From positions 2,384,501-2,448,500 of the forward strand of contig NC_089724.1 in assembly GCF_035083965.1 (NCBI RefSeq): a stretch of 64,000 nucleotides of DNA, in the 5' to 3' direction. A program made the position numbers and the translations under genes. Of the stretch, positions 34,183-46,500 are shown piece after piece (position 1 is the stretch's first letter; each line of letters begins with the position of its first letter). The notes beneath the pieces were generated by a model. It ran no database searches. It saw only the letters and a list, made by a program, of their open reading frames with translations, and was not told where the DNA came from. The DNA comes from Branchiostoma lanceolatum (Eukaryota > Chordata > Leptocardii > Amphioxiformes > Branchiostomatidae).

Positions 34183-34459
34183 ATCCTGACTCAGAAGACC
34201 CCCTGGACCTACTAGGCAACCCCAAATTAAATTCAAACTTCATCCTGACTTTGAGGACCCTGGCAACCCTGGCGACCTAGTGTTTAACCACTGCTGTGAA
34301 GTGATGTGAAGGGAACATCACCCTGACTCTGACGACCCAGGTAAACCAGTTGGTGCTGGAATGTGATGTGAAGGAAGTGTCATCTTGACTTTGATGACCC
34401 TGACGACCCAGGTGACCCGGACAGCTGGTGAGGTCCCAGCAGCTTCTCTATGCTGCCCA
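34183..34459 (-). repeat. Four partial copies of the ANKS3 3' coding end, downstream of the stop codon
   Basis: Copies near 34183-34222, 34241-34280, 34317-34360 and 34381-34459 repeat the last-exon edge (CATCCTGACTTTGA...GACCCTGACGACCCAGG). The longest one runs on through CCCGGACAGCTGGTG to CTCTATGCTGCCCA. They are the ANKS3 counterpart of the array behind TXNL4A. Confidence 0.8.
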
Positions 34460-34534
34460 GACCCCACAATGGTCTAAGAACCCTTGTCTAATACATTGTA
34501 TAAAATGAATCTTTTAAGCCATGCAACGGAAAAG

Positions 34535-37500
34535 TTATCCTGACTTTGAAGACCCTGACGACCCAGGCGACCCGGACAGCTGGTGCGGGCCCAGCAGCTC
34601 CTCTATGCTGCCCATGGCCTTCCCCACGACCACGTCCATCTGACCCATGAACTCTCCCATGGTCTTCTGCAGCTCTGAAGGACCCATCTCACGCAGCTGC
34701 CCGCTCGAGATCAGCGTAACCCGGGGCAACAGCGGGGCGGGGTGGCCGTCAGTGTCCGGGTCTCCGCCGTCTTCTTGGGAAGGTTCATCTTCTGGAGGAG
34801 AATAAAGATCAATCATATATATGTTAAAAATCCCTCTTCTATACATTTGTACATATAGAATACAACAAGGTGTATTTCGTATCACCCGAGGTACATGTAT
34901 CAGTCTGATATGTTTTGTATTCCGTTTATGTAATACACAATTGAGAAAACACAGTTTCCGGGTCGCCCTACTGGTCTTCTTGGGAAGCATCGTCTTCTGG
35001 TGGGAAAAAAAAATCATACTCTTGTTACCTCTTACTCCGAGTCTACAATACATGATTATTCTTCTGTTCTGTATCACCTGAAACCAAGAAGACATTGTGA
35101 GGGGATTCTTTTTAATATGTTATACCCAAACGGGAATTAAGTACCTTACTTACTTACTTAGAAAGTCACCATCATTAGTTTGTTGTTCTTTTTTGCTTGT
35201 CTCTTTATGTGTCTGTGACTCTGCGATACATTATAACTGACATACACAATGCAGCATTGCCATGTATCTTCAGTTTTACTGTTTTTGTCTGAGGGATCAG
35301 AATTATCACAAAGCACAATTTGTAAGTGAGTCAAGTCTGGCATCTGTGATTGCCTGGTATCAGTCATTGCCACACTTACCAGGGAACCTGTTGTCGTTGT
35401 TAGCCGGCTGTCCTGTTCCTGCAGGACCTGGGTGGATGTAGCGATCATCTGGGGGCTGGGCTGTGGCAACATAATGGAACAGGGGACAAATGATTTTAAA
35501 TTCTTGGTCATTCGATATGCATGAGAAGAAGGAGGGGCACCGCAACACCAAAAAGCCATATTGGGGCACAAACACAATTTAAGAATTACTCTCCCTCTCA
35601 AGAGCTATCTACCACTAAAAACCTGGCCACAAGAAGAATAGCTACATTCATATTGTAAGCAAATTGTGGATCACAAATAAAGTCAAAATAGTGAGAAAAA
35701 AACATGGTATGTCCGGAACACGAGATATCAAAACCGGAGGTTCCCCTGCAGTACCCTAGCAAGCCGCAGGTGGGCCCAAAAAATAAAGGTAAAACCTAAG
35801 GTCTCAAGAACTTAGAAGACCTACCCACCTACCAAGTATAATCCAGGCATTCTAGAGTTATCGTGTTTACATAAGGACACACACACACGAACGCTGTGCA
35901 AAACATAACCTAATCAGCAAAGGTAAAAAAGTGTTTGGGTGAACTTTAGTTCTAAACTCACCGCTGTCTGCCTCAGGCAGCAGTTTCCTGGAGAACTCGT
36001 CCTGACACATCCTGACCTGGTGCACCAGCAGCCTCACGTCGCTGCACAGCTCACGGGTCTCCGTGGCAACCTGAGGGGCGGGGCAGTGGTTAGTAACAGT
36101 TTCCATGGCAACCTGAGGGGGGCGGAGCAGTGGTTAGTAACAGTTTCCTGGAGAACTCGTCCTGACACATCCTGACCTGGTGCACCAGCAGCCTCACGTC
36201 GCTGCACAGCTCACGGGTCTCCGTGGCAACCTAGGGGGGGGGGGCAGTTGTTAGTAACAGTTTCCATGGCAACATGTGGGGGCGGGGCAGTGGTTAGTAA
36301 CAGTTTCCATGGCAACCTGGGAGGGCAGTCATCAGTAACAGTTTCCATGGCAACCTGGGGGTTAAGTGCTTAATGATCTCATGTCAAGACTGCAAGGTCA
36401 AGGGTTCAAATCCTTGTGTAGCCATCAATGCTGTGAACCTGTTTTAGAGAACTTCAAGAGAACATTTAGCATGAGAAATACCACTGACAGCAGTAAGACT
36501 ATAAGGGTACAGCCTCAGGGCTCTAAATATTGTATGCAAAAGCACTTACATTGTATATGCTAGTATATACAGCATATCCTTGATTGTTTTTTTCTTTTCC
36601 TCATTTTGCTGACATTTTCCTACTTTATCTATGCTGTGCACCAAACATTTTTCTGTGCACGTATTCCCAAAAAACAAACTTAAGCCCTGATATGCAAAAC
36701 ATTCACTTAGTTTGTACTTAGTAGAAAAGGAACAGAATTTGTGTGTCACACCATGAGCTAGTTAACCGTTGTGTCAGTTATGCACTGCAAAACATCCAGA
36801 ACTTCCTCCCTCCACGTACCTCCAGTAATGTGACATATTTCTACTTTATCTAAAGTATGTTGTGCACCGACCATTTTTCTGTGTACCTATTCCCAAAAAT
36901 GAAGTCAAGCCCTGATGAGTTACCAAAACACTTAACTTACAGAACAGTACAAAATTTGCATGTCATACCATAAGGTAGTTAACCAGTTATGCAGTACACA
37001 ATATGCCGACACACCTGTCGTACGCGGTGCCAGGCAGCCTTGTCCTCCATGAGACAGCCCTCCACCACGCCCCGCAGCTCCCGCTCCTGGAGAACCTGCT
37101 CCTTCAGCTGCTCCGCCTGCGCATACACCTGCGAAACAAAAACAGGTGTGTTAGCACCTGAGACAGCGGGGACACAAACGTACAGGTGTGTTAGCACCTG
37201 ATACAGCTGGGACACACATCTGGTGTGTTAGCACCTGCTCCATCAGCTGCTCTGCCTGCGCATACACCTGGGAAACAAACACAGGTGTGTTAGCACCTGG
37301 TACACAAACACAGGTGTGTTATCGCCTGCTCCTTCAGCTGCTCCGCCTGCGCATACACCTGGGAAACAAACACAGGTGTGTTAGCACCTGAGACAGCCCT
37401 CCACCACGCCCCGTAGCTCCTGCTCCTGGAGAACCTGCTCCTTCAGCTGCTCCACCTGCGCATACACCTGGGAAACAAACACAGGTGTGTTAGCACCTGG

Positions 37501-40500
37501 AACAAACATCTGGTGTGTTAGCACCTAGACTGTGGTACAGCTAGATGAGCACCTGATACATCTGGAACAAACACACACCTGATACACCACAATTCAGGCA
37601 ATATTGATTTTATCCAAGTACTACATGTACCTACTAAAACTAGTCGAACATCAGAGGGAGGACGAATGTAGAGATTTGACACTTAACGTTTACGCCTGAA
37701 GCTCCCTAATATACGAGCCCGACAGCTTTACGTCACCATCCGATGCCAAATAAACGCCAATTTCACTTGCCATCGACCTGGGCCCGAACTCTGGCCCACG
37801 AATAAACGGAATTGGCCAAGCAGGGGGGTTGTGTTTACCGTTTGGGCCACGGGGACATTTTCGTTGAAAAAATAATTTTGATGAAACAAATGCTGGATAC
37901 TGCTACTATATACGACTACTACTACAGTACAGTAACTTTATGAACTACCATCATCATGATTCAATACTACCACCGTACCCTGTGCAGCTGCATGGCCATT
38001 TCCTGCATCTCGCTCTCCAGCTTGTCGGCATAGGCGTGTTCCGGACCCGTCATGTGTAACCGGGCGTGGCTATGGTACCGGGCGATCGCCGACGTCATCT
38101 TACGCCGCGGGCCCATCAGCTTGATCCCAATCTGTTGTAATTGTAAACAATCTCATTTTGTGAAACAAAACTTTTTGGAGTGTCGCACACTCATTTATGA
38201 ACCGAAGGAGTACTTGTACATGACATGTATAATGTATGGCCGTGGAGTCAGACACCGTACTTTATGGTCTCTATTTAGGCCACAGCAAGTAAATTTTATG
38301 GATGACATCCTCCGCAGACTCCAAAATTAACGAGATAGGGCGAAAAAAAAAACAAGGCGGGCCAAAAAAACAAGATTCCTATTTTTTCAAATTTTGAGAT
38401 CATAAGTCTTGTTAAACAAGAATTGAGGCGGCGAAATATAATATCATGACCAACAGGTCTTTTATTCCTGTATTCAACCAATGAGGTTTCATATATAATA
38501 TAAAACCTTGTCCTTGTAGATGTGTATACATCTCAATAGACTAACTACAACAAAAGCAGAAAAGAGCTTGTTGTACCATCATCTGAAGCAACTACACTGG
38601 GAATTCATATGCGATGAAACACCTTGTGTATACAGCTCAATTAGCTAGACCCCCCCCCCCCCGTTATTTATATAATGTCCTTGCTAGAACAAATGCAGAA
38701 AACAGCTTGTTATTATACCATCATGGGCAGGAACTACACTGGGTATTCATATGCAATGAAACACCTTAGACTGTCAACATTAAACTGTCCTTGAAGATGT
38801 GTATACAGCCCAATTGACTAGAACAAATGCAGAAAACAGTTTGTCATACCATCATGGGCAGGAACTACACTGGGTATTCATATGCAATGAAACACCTTAG
38901 ACTGTCAACGTTTACGACATATTTGCCAATTTTTGGCATGTTGACCACCGTCGGAGGGCAATGAAATTTCTTGTTTTTTATTTCGAAATCAGGCGAAAAT
39001 TAATGAGCGCGCTGATGTCATCCATAAAAATTACTTGCTGTGGCCTTATCTAATATTACTGGTTGGGCTGTAAGTCATTAGGCAGACTTGTCCAACTATA
39101 GTTGTTTCATATTTAGTATTACAAAGGGTTAGCTTTTATTTGCATAGATTTGCTGACATGACATAATGTTCAACTTGACAATACAGATACACGTGAGAGT
39201 GATTTGATGATTATATAAAAATGAACACAATTCAGTACCTTACTCAATTGTCTGGTTGATTTGTATACAGACAAATTAATTGATCAATTGAATTAATTGA
39301 TTGATTGATGGATGTATGGATTGATTGATTGATTGATTGATTTGATGGATAAAATAATGGATACAGAAGTGCAGTTTTCCTGCCTCACCTCCTTCAGGTC
39401 ATGGGCTTGATTGATTGATTGGTGGATTTATTGATCAATTTATTTATTGGTTTATTTATTTATTTATTGATTGATTGATTGATTGATAAAAAAAATGGAT
39501 ACAGAAGTGTATTTTCCCCCTCTCACCTCCTTCAGGTCGTTATCGGTGAGCGTGAGGAACACGTGGAGGTCGATGTCCTGGTCCTCGAACACCGGGAGGT
39601 ACTTCGCACACTGGATGTTGTTCAGCAGCTCCAGGAGGTTCTTGGGGGGCTGGTACACCTGTAAGTAAAAGTTGTAGACTGAAGTACTTAAAGGCATCCA
39701 GAGCATTTTATGATGCTTGAAACTTGAATACAAAAACTCAAATTTGTAGTCATTCCTACACATAGGAAATTTCAATAACGCTATACCATTACACCTATGT
39801 TGTCTGTAATTTGCCATACATTGTCACTGATGCAATTGTTGTGCAATGAAATCATTCATTCGTTCATTAAAGGAGCAAAGATACGATGTCGTTGTGTGGT
39901 GAGAACTGATAGAAAATCCAAGCCCTTATAGACTGACGCTGACTGTCTATCACAATTAGCGGTTTGACCAATGAAAGAGTGACTGCATGTCTGTCAAATG
40001 TTTGCATTTTTATGTTTAAATTTTGCATTCAAGTAGGTGCCTTTAAGTATCTATCTGCTTGGTTGTACATGTGCGAGACATGATACAGCAAGGGCTGAAC
40101 AAGGGTTTCGAAGTAAAATAAAGGCCTTGACTTGACTTGACTAGTCTTACAAAGGGCCCTTCGCCAGTGCCAGTGGGTGCCTGCGGTTTCCTAACTCTAC
40201 AATATGATAGTACAAAGCCATACCTCTGTGCTCCCCTCTGAGTCGGGTGCAGGCGTGGTGACGTTGGCTGGCAGCGGTGGCAGCACCTCCAGCGGGGGGT
40301 CCGGTTTGGGGGGTCGTTTCTGGGGTTTCCTAAATCTATAATATAATAGGACAAAACTATGTCGGACTCCATACCTCTGTGCTCCCCTCTGAGTCCGGTG
40401 CAGGCGTGGTGATGTTGGCTGGCAGTGGTGGCAGCACCTCCAGTGGGGGGTCCGGCATGGGGGGCGGTGCCTGGGGCTGCTGCTGGTATGCCTGATGTTT

Positions 40501-43500
40501 AGTTTAGTTTATTAATTTGTTGATGGTACACAGTGGTTACACCAGGTAATAAGATATAGTACCAAAAAACAGTTACTCAAGCGACTGGATAAAATTTGTT
40601 TGCACGAAAAAAGGTAAGAATTGTTTTTATCCAGTTGCTTGAGTAAATGTTTTTTGGTGCAGTTTATCAATTCTTAGTTAGTTCTTTATTGCAAGCACTA
40701 GCTGCTCAATAGGAAAAAAAACAGAGCATTGTCCATAAAAACATAGCACTCTAAATTTAGTAAAAACACAGGACTGGTGTGAACAGCCCCAAGCTCTCAG
40801 GGAGGATCGAGGACCAACCAGCCCCTGACAGCAAGAGATGTGGAACACAGGCTTCCTCTGGCTCACCTGTGAGAACAGTTCTGGTTGCGTCGGTTGCTGC
40901 TCCTGGTTCAGCCCCAGGGCCTTCTCCAGGTCCCCACTGCTGCTGCTGCTGCTCTTGATGGTCAGAGCGTTGGACAGAGCGAAGGCACACTGTTCGTCTA
41001 ATGTGTTCGCTGGGTCGGCCGCCTGTAACAAGGTGGCAAGTGGGTCTTGTGGTTAGAGTTGTTGACTTTTTAGGATCTAAAGTTTCTGGGTTGTTGAATT
41101 AAGATCTAAGGTTGTAAACTCAAAATCGAAAAGTTCTGTTGTTGACTTAGAATCTAAATCTGCTGCTCTTGATAGTCAGAGCGTTGGACAGAGCGAAGGC
41201 ACACTGCTCATCAAGCGTGTTCGCTGGGTCAGCAGCCTGTAACAGGGCGGTCTTGTGGTTAGGATTGTTGACTTACATGTACAAGTAAAGGTTCTGCATT
41301 GTTGTCTTACACTGTAGGATCTACACTTCAAGATTCTGGGTTGTTGACTTAAATTCTAAACCTGCTGCTCTTGATTGTCAGAGCGTTGGACAGCACAAAG
41401 GCACACTGTTCGTCAAGCGTGTTCGCTGGGTCAGCATCCTGTAACGGGCCGTCTTGTGGTTAGGGTTGTCGACTTGGGATCTAAAGTTTCTGGGTTGTTG
41501 AATTAAGATCTTAAGGTTGTCAACTCAGAATCTAAAGGTTCTGCGTTTTTGACTTAGAACATGCTGCTCTTGATAGTCAGAGCGTTGGAGAGAGCGAAGG
41601 CACACTGTTCATCAAGCGCATTGCAATTGGGTGGATTGCCCCCCCTGCACAAGGGTGGCAAGGTGGTCGTGTTTGTAGGGTTGCCTAGATTTAGTGAAAA
41701 TGCTAATCGGGCCAGTGCGATTTTTAAAGATGTGGGTAGATGGTTGTGGGTTGGTTTGGTTAATACTATATGCATGCTTTAAAGTGCTTATTTAAGATTG
41801 GGCTGAGGACATTGCGGGAGAAGATCTCAAACAAACAAGCAACCAAACAAACATCGACCCATCCCCCGGAACTGTCCAAGTCATGTTCGCTGACGTTGAT
41901 GGGGGGAAATACCAGTGTGGAAGCAAATCTCACACAAACAAACAAGCAAACAAACCTCGACCCGTCCGCCTGAGCTGTCCAAGTCGTGCTCGCTGACGTT
42001 GATCGGTGAGATGACGTCGCGGAAGCATATCTCGCCCTCCTCCCTCTCCCCCGCCCACTCGTCCTGGAACGTGACGTAACCGCTGGGCACACCCGGGCTG
42101 TTTGGCACCGCGGGGTTCTGGGGTGGGGGGTCGTTGGACGGAGGGTGGGGCTGGGACACCTTTGAATTCCCCTTCTGTAGGAGTAAAATAATAAAAAGTC
42201 TTCAAGTTATTATTTAAATGCAAATCCCTGGCTCACTCATTCTGGAATGGTGATGTAACTGTTGGGCACACCGGGGCTGTTCGGCACCGCGGGGTTCTGG
42301 GGTGGGGGGTCGTTGGACGGAGGGTGGGGCTGGGCCACCTTCCCCTTCTGTTTAAGAGAAAATGAAAATTAGAGGTTATGCTAAGATGTACTTACCATAT
42401 GAAGTATAATGATATCGTAATTATACCACATGTGATACCTTGTCCAAGGTCAAAGTTCCTTGTGCAGTATTCCTGTGAATCGCTAGAAGGCGCACACATC
42501 CAAAGCAAAGCATGATGGGACCTCACTTGATGACGCCCCTATCAAACCATCATTGACTGAGTGCAAGAGTAATTAATTTATACCTCTGTGCTGTCCACTT
42601 GTATAGGGTGGGTAATGTTCACGAAGTCTTTCTGAACATGACATTCAGGGTGGGAAGTTACACCTTAGACAAGGTATCACATGTGGTATAATCAGTAAAT
42701 TCATGCCATAAGGCCAAATTCATGTGATGAATCAATTGTTAACTAGAGGTAGGTTTAGGGCTTTTCGGCAGATGTTAGATACCTCCATGAATAGTTTCAT
42801 CAGGTTGGTAAGTCACTGAATAAAAAGACTCTTTTTACACAACCAACAAGAGATTTATTCAACCGACGTTTGGGACCACATAGTGATGTCATCCCCTGTG
42901 ATTGTACATATGTAAATATTTTGCGTTTGCATCTCATTAATATGTATAAGCAGCAACACCTGTGCTGCATTGCTATGTGAACCAGTCAGAGAAGGTGACA
43001 GATTGCCACCGAAACGTCGGTTGAATAAATCTCTTGGTTGTGTAAAAAGAGTCTTTTTATTCAGATGTTAGATACCTGTTGAGGTTGGACGGGGATGCCG
43101 GTCTTGCGGGCGAACTCGGCCGGACCATCCCGTATGCTGGGCGTTCGGCGGGCACGGGAGCTCCGATGGTGGTGGCTGCGGGGAGGGGGCTTCCTGTGAC
43201 CCTTGAACTCGTCGGACGAACTGAGGTCATCGTTTGTCTCGCCCAAACCGGGTGCAGCGCGGAGACTTGTGCCGGGCTGCGCCGTGAAGGTGTCAATGAG
43301 ACCTGCAGAATTGTTGATATTGTTATATTAGGGGGGCCGACAACTCTCTTCGCAGTCAGGGCTTACAATTGGCAAGGCTAGATTGCAATGGTCTGGAGAA
43401 GTTGCCATTAGGCGCTAACTCAGGTGATCTCAATATTACAATTGCCCCTATGCGGCTATAGGACTGACATAGGTTTTGAAATGCTCATAGGACTTTAGGT

Positions 43501-46500
43501 TTTGAAATGCTCACTAGCAGTCTGTTAGCTAGCAGGGCATCTTCTTATATGGATAATGAAAAAATAGTAAACTTGATATGATCCTCCAAACTGACAAAAA
43601 ACCATAATAGGCTAAAGTAACATCCTAGCTAGAACCCTGAAACAGAATAAACAGAACACTGACCCACGATCTTGGAGTGCCCGTTGATGAGCGCCAGCAT
43701 GTGCGGGTTGTTTTCAAAAATAATTATGAAAAACTTTCAACTTGATATGGTCCTCCAAACTAACAAAAAAAAACATTAGGCTAAAATAACATGCTACTTA
43801 AGTAGCTAGAGCCACACCCTACGCACGTAAAAGAACCCACCACACCTTTCGAAAAAGAGTAGGGGCATGCCCCGGTGTGCGACGGTCCAAACCTTACAGT
43901 CTGGTCTGGGTTGACATCTTGAAAAGGTGATAGTCACCTGTTATGTCAAACCTTCCACAAATGTGGTAAATCAAAATAAATAAATAAATAAATGAATTAA
44001 CAGAGCACTGACCCACGATCTTGGAGTGGCCGTTGATGAGCGCCAGCATGCGTGGGGTGTCGCCGTTGTAGCTCTGGGAGTTCACGTTCGCCCCGTGGTC
44101 CAGCAGAGTTTGCACAATGATTTCGTGACCCTCCCCTGCCGCCAGGCACAGCGGTGTGAGACCTAGGTAATGGTAGAAACTGCATCGTGAGACCAAGGTA
44201 CATACACAAGAACACAACTTTGTATCACTACGTACAGTTGCAGCTTGGAGGCTGAAATGATGTTGTGATATTACAAGACTATTACCGATTTGTTACCGTA
44301 TTACTAATAAATAAATGATGATGATGATGAATAAATCAATATTAAAAACATTCCATTAGTTTGCACTGACCCAGACCTCTCCGTGTAGATGCCATTTTAG
44401 ACGATGTAGACTCTTTTTTAGACCATTCATATCTATGTAGTAGAAATTATTGAATTTTATTCTAATTCTATTGTACTTTGGCTTTGTCAGCAGGGCTAGC
44501 ACTTTGTAATAAGCCACAGGCTAGTTGGGAAGCCTCAGCCTGCTGAATACCCAAACCAATAAATGGTTAGACATAAGAACAAGTAATGTATAAGTATACG
44601 ACACGCTAAATCTCAATATGTTGCCCTATCCCATATAATTGTATGTACAAAAACTCTTTCGTATGCACCTATTTGTTTGTTTGTATGTATGTATGTATAG
44701 ATAGATTAAGTAGACCTTACAAGAGTCGCTGTACTTTTGTTGTGTCAATAAAGATTGTAAAAGAAGTATAGCATACCCAAGGTCGGCTCGCGTGACTCCG
44801 TGTCCGCCCCCTCCTCCAGCAGGAACTTGACCATGTTCTGGTGCCCGGCGTTGGTGGCATGAAAAAGCGCCGACCAGCCTCTCCTGTCCTTCCCTGTTTG
44901 TTTGTTTGTTTATTAGGAAACTTCATTAGTGAACAACGTGACTTGTTGTGTATACTAAACTTCCTGGAGTCCTTTTTATCATACACCAAAATAATGATAC
45001 AATATTTACATCCAAAAAATTGAATGAAGTTGGTAGAACATACTTTTTTTTAGAATATTGGACTTGGAGTTTCTTTATCTTTCAGAAGAGTGTCTTGGAA
45101 AAAAAAGTCAACCAAAGTGATGAACCAGGACGAGGGGGGTACCGACTAAGTCACGTTTGGGATTGTGTTCTCCATGCAAAAGCACCACCTACATTAGCTA
45201 CATATAGTGGCGAGAAATTGCGCTTCAGTCATCAGGAGCTCTGAGGAGGATGTCTGATAGACATTGAAACATATTAAGCAGGTGAGAGACATTCAAAGTC
45301 AAAGTTCCTTCCCGCACCGATGGTGCATAGGGCGGCGCCCATCTCCATTTCAGTAGCCCTTTGGCCACACTTTGTGCAATCACTACAGCAGGGGGCTATT
45401 CCACTGGTAGTGATGTGTGTGTTTAACTTCCATACTATTTCCCAAATGCTGAGTGCTAAGCAGAGAAAGCAGTATGTACCATTTTTAGAGTCTTTGGTAT
45501 GACCCGGCCGGGGTTCGAACTCACGACCTACCGTATGCAAGGCGAACACTCTACCCACTCGGCCATTACACCGGTCGAGAGACATTCCTGGTTGTGAAAA
45601 AGAAAACGTCAATAACCTTCAACAAGAATTATACCTGTGAGGTCAGCGCCTTGCTGCAACAGGAAGTACGCCACACTCTCGTTCCCGCAGCTGGCCGCCA
45701 GGATCAGCGGGGTCTGACCCTTCGCCGACTTCAGGTTGACGTCGACCCCGGCGTCTAGCAGCAGGTTAACGATGTTGTCGTGTCCGATGTAACACGCGTA
45801 CATCAGCGGAGTCCAGCTGCCATGGTTCTTCTTGTCTAGGTCCTGTTTCCCTGATTGGACGATGGCCCGTACCTAGGGATATGTTAATCAGGGTATTAGC
45901 TAGCTATGCGTCTATGCGTCTTTTGGATGCCCTACTCTAAAATGCTCCTGTGGTTTTTCTTGTCCAGGTCCTGTTTCCCCGATTGGACGATGGCCCGCAC
46001 CTAGGGATGTGTTAATCAGGGTATTACATGTAGCTAGCTAAGCGTCTAATCGTCTTTTGGATGCCCTACTCTAAAATCCTCCTGTGGTTCTTCTAGTCCA
46101 GATCCTGCTTTCCTGATTGGACAATATGGCGCTTACCCAGGGGATGTGTTAATCAGGGCATTAAATAAAATAACAGAGAAATTTGACACAGCAGGTTGAC
46201 GATGTTGTCGTGCCCGATGTAACACGCGTACATCAGCGGAGTCCAGCTCCCATGGTTCTTCTTGTCTAGGTCCTGTTTCCCTGATTGGACGATGGCCCGC
46301 ACCTAGGGATGTGTTAATCAGGGTTTTAGCTAGTTAAGCGTCCATACGTCATTTGGACGCTATTCTCTAGAATGATCCCGTGGTTCTTCTTTTCCAGATC
46401 CTACTTTCCCGATCGGACGATGGCACGTACCTAGGGATGTGTTAATCAGGGTATTAGCTAGCTATGCGTCTTTTGGATGCCCTACTCTAAATTGCTCCCA

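Noticed and set aside
36141..36231. Additional ANKS3 coiled-coil exon
   Set aside because: Identical to the real exon's body but lacks the donor end, so it cannot splice onward.
42233..42347. Additional ANKS3 coding exon
   Set aside because: In-frame TGA and loss of the exon's second half; treated as a pseudo-exon copy.
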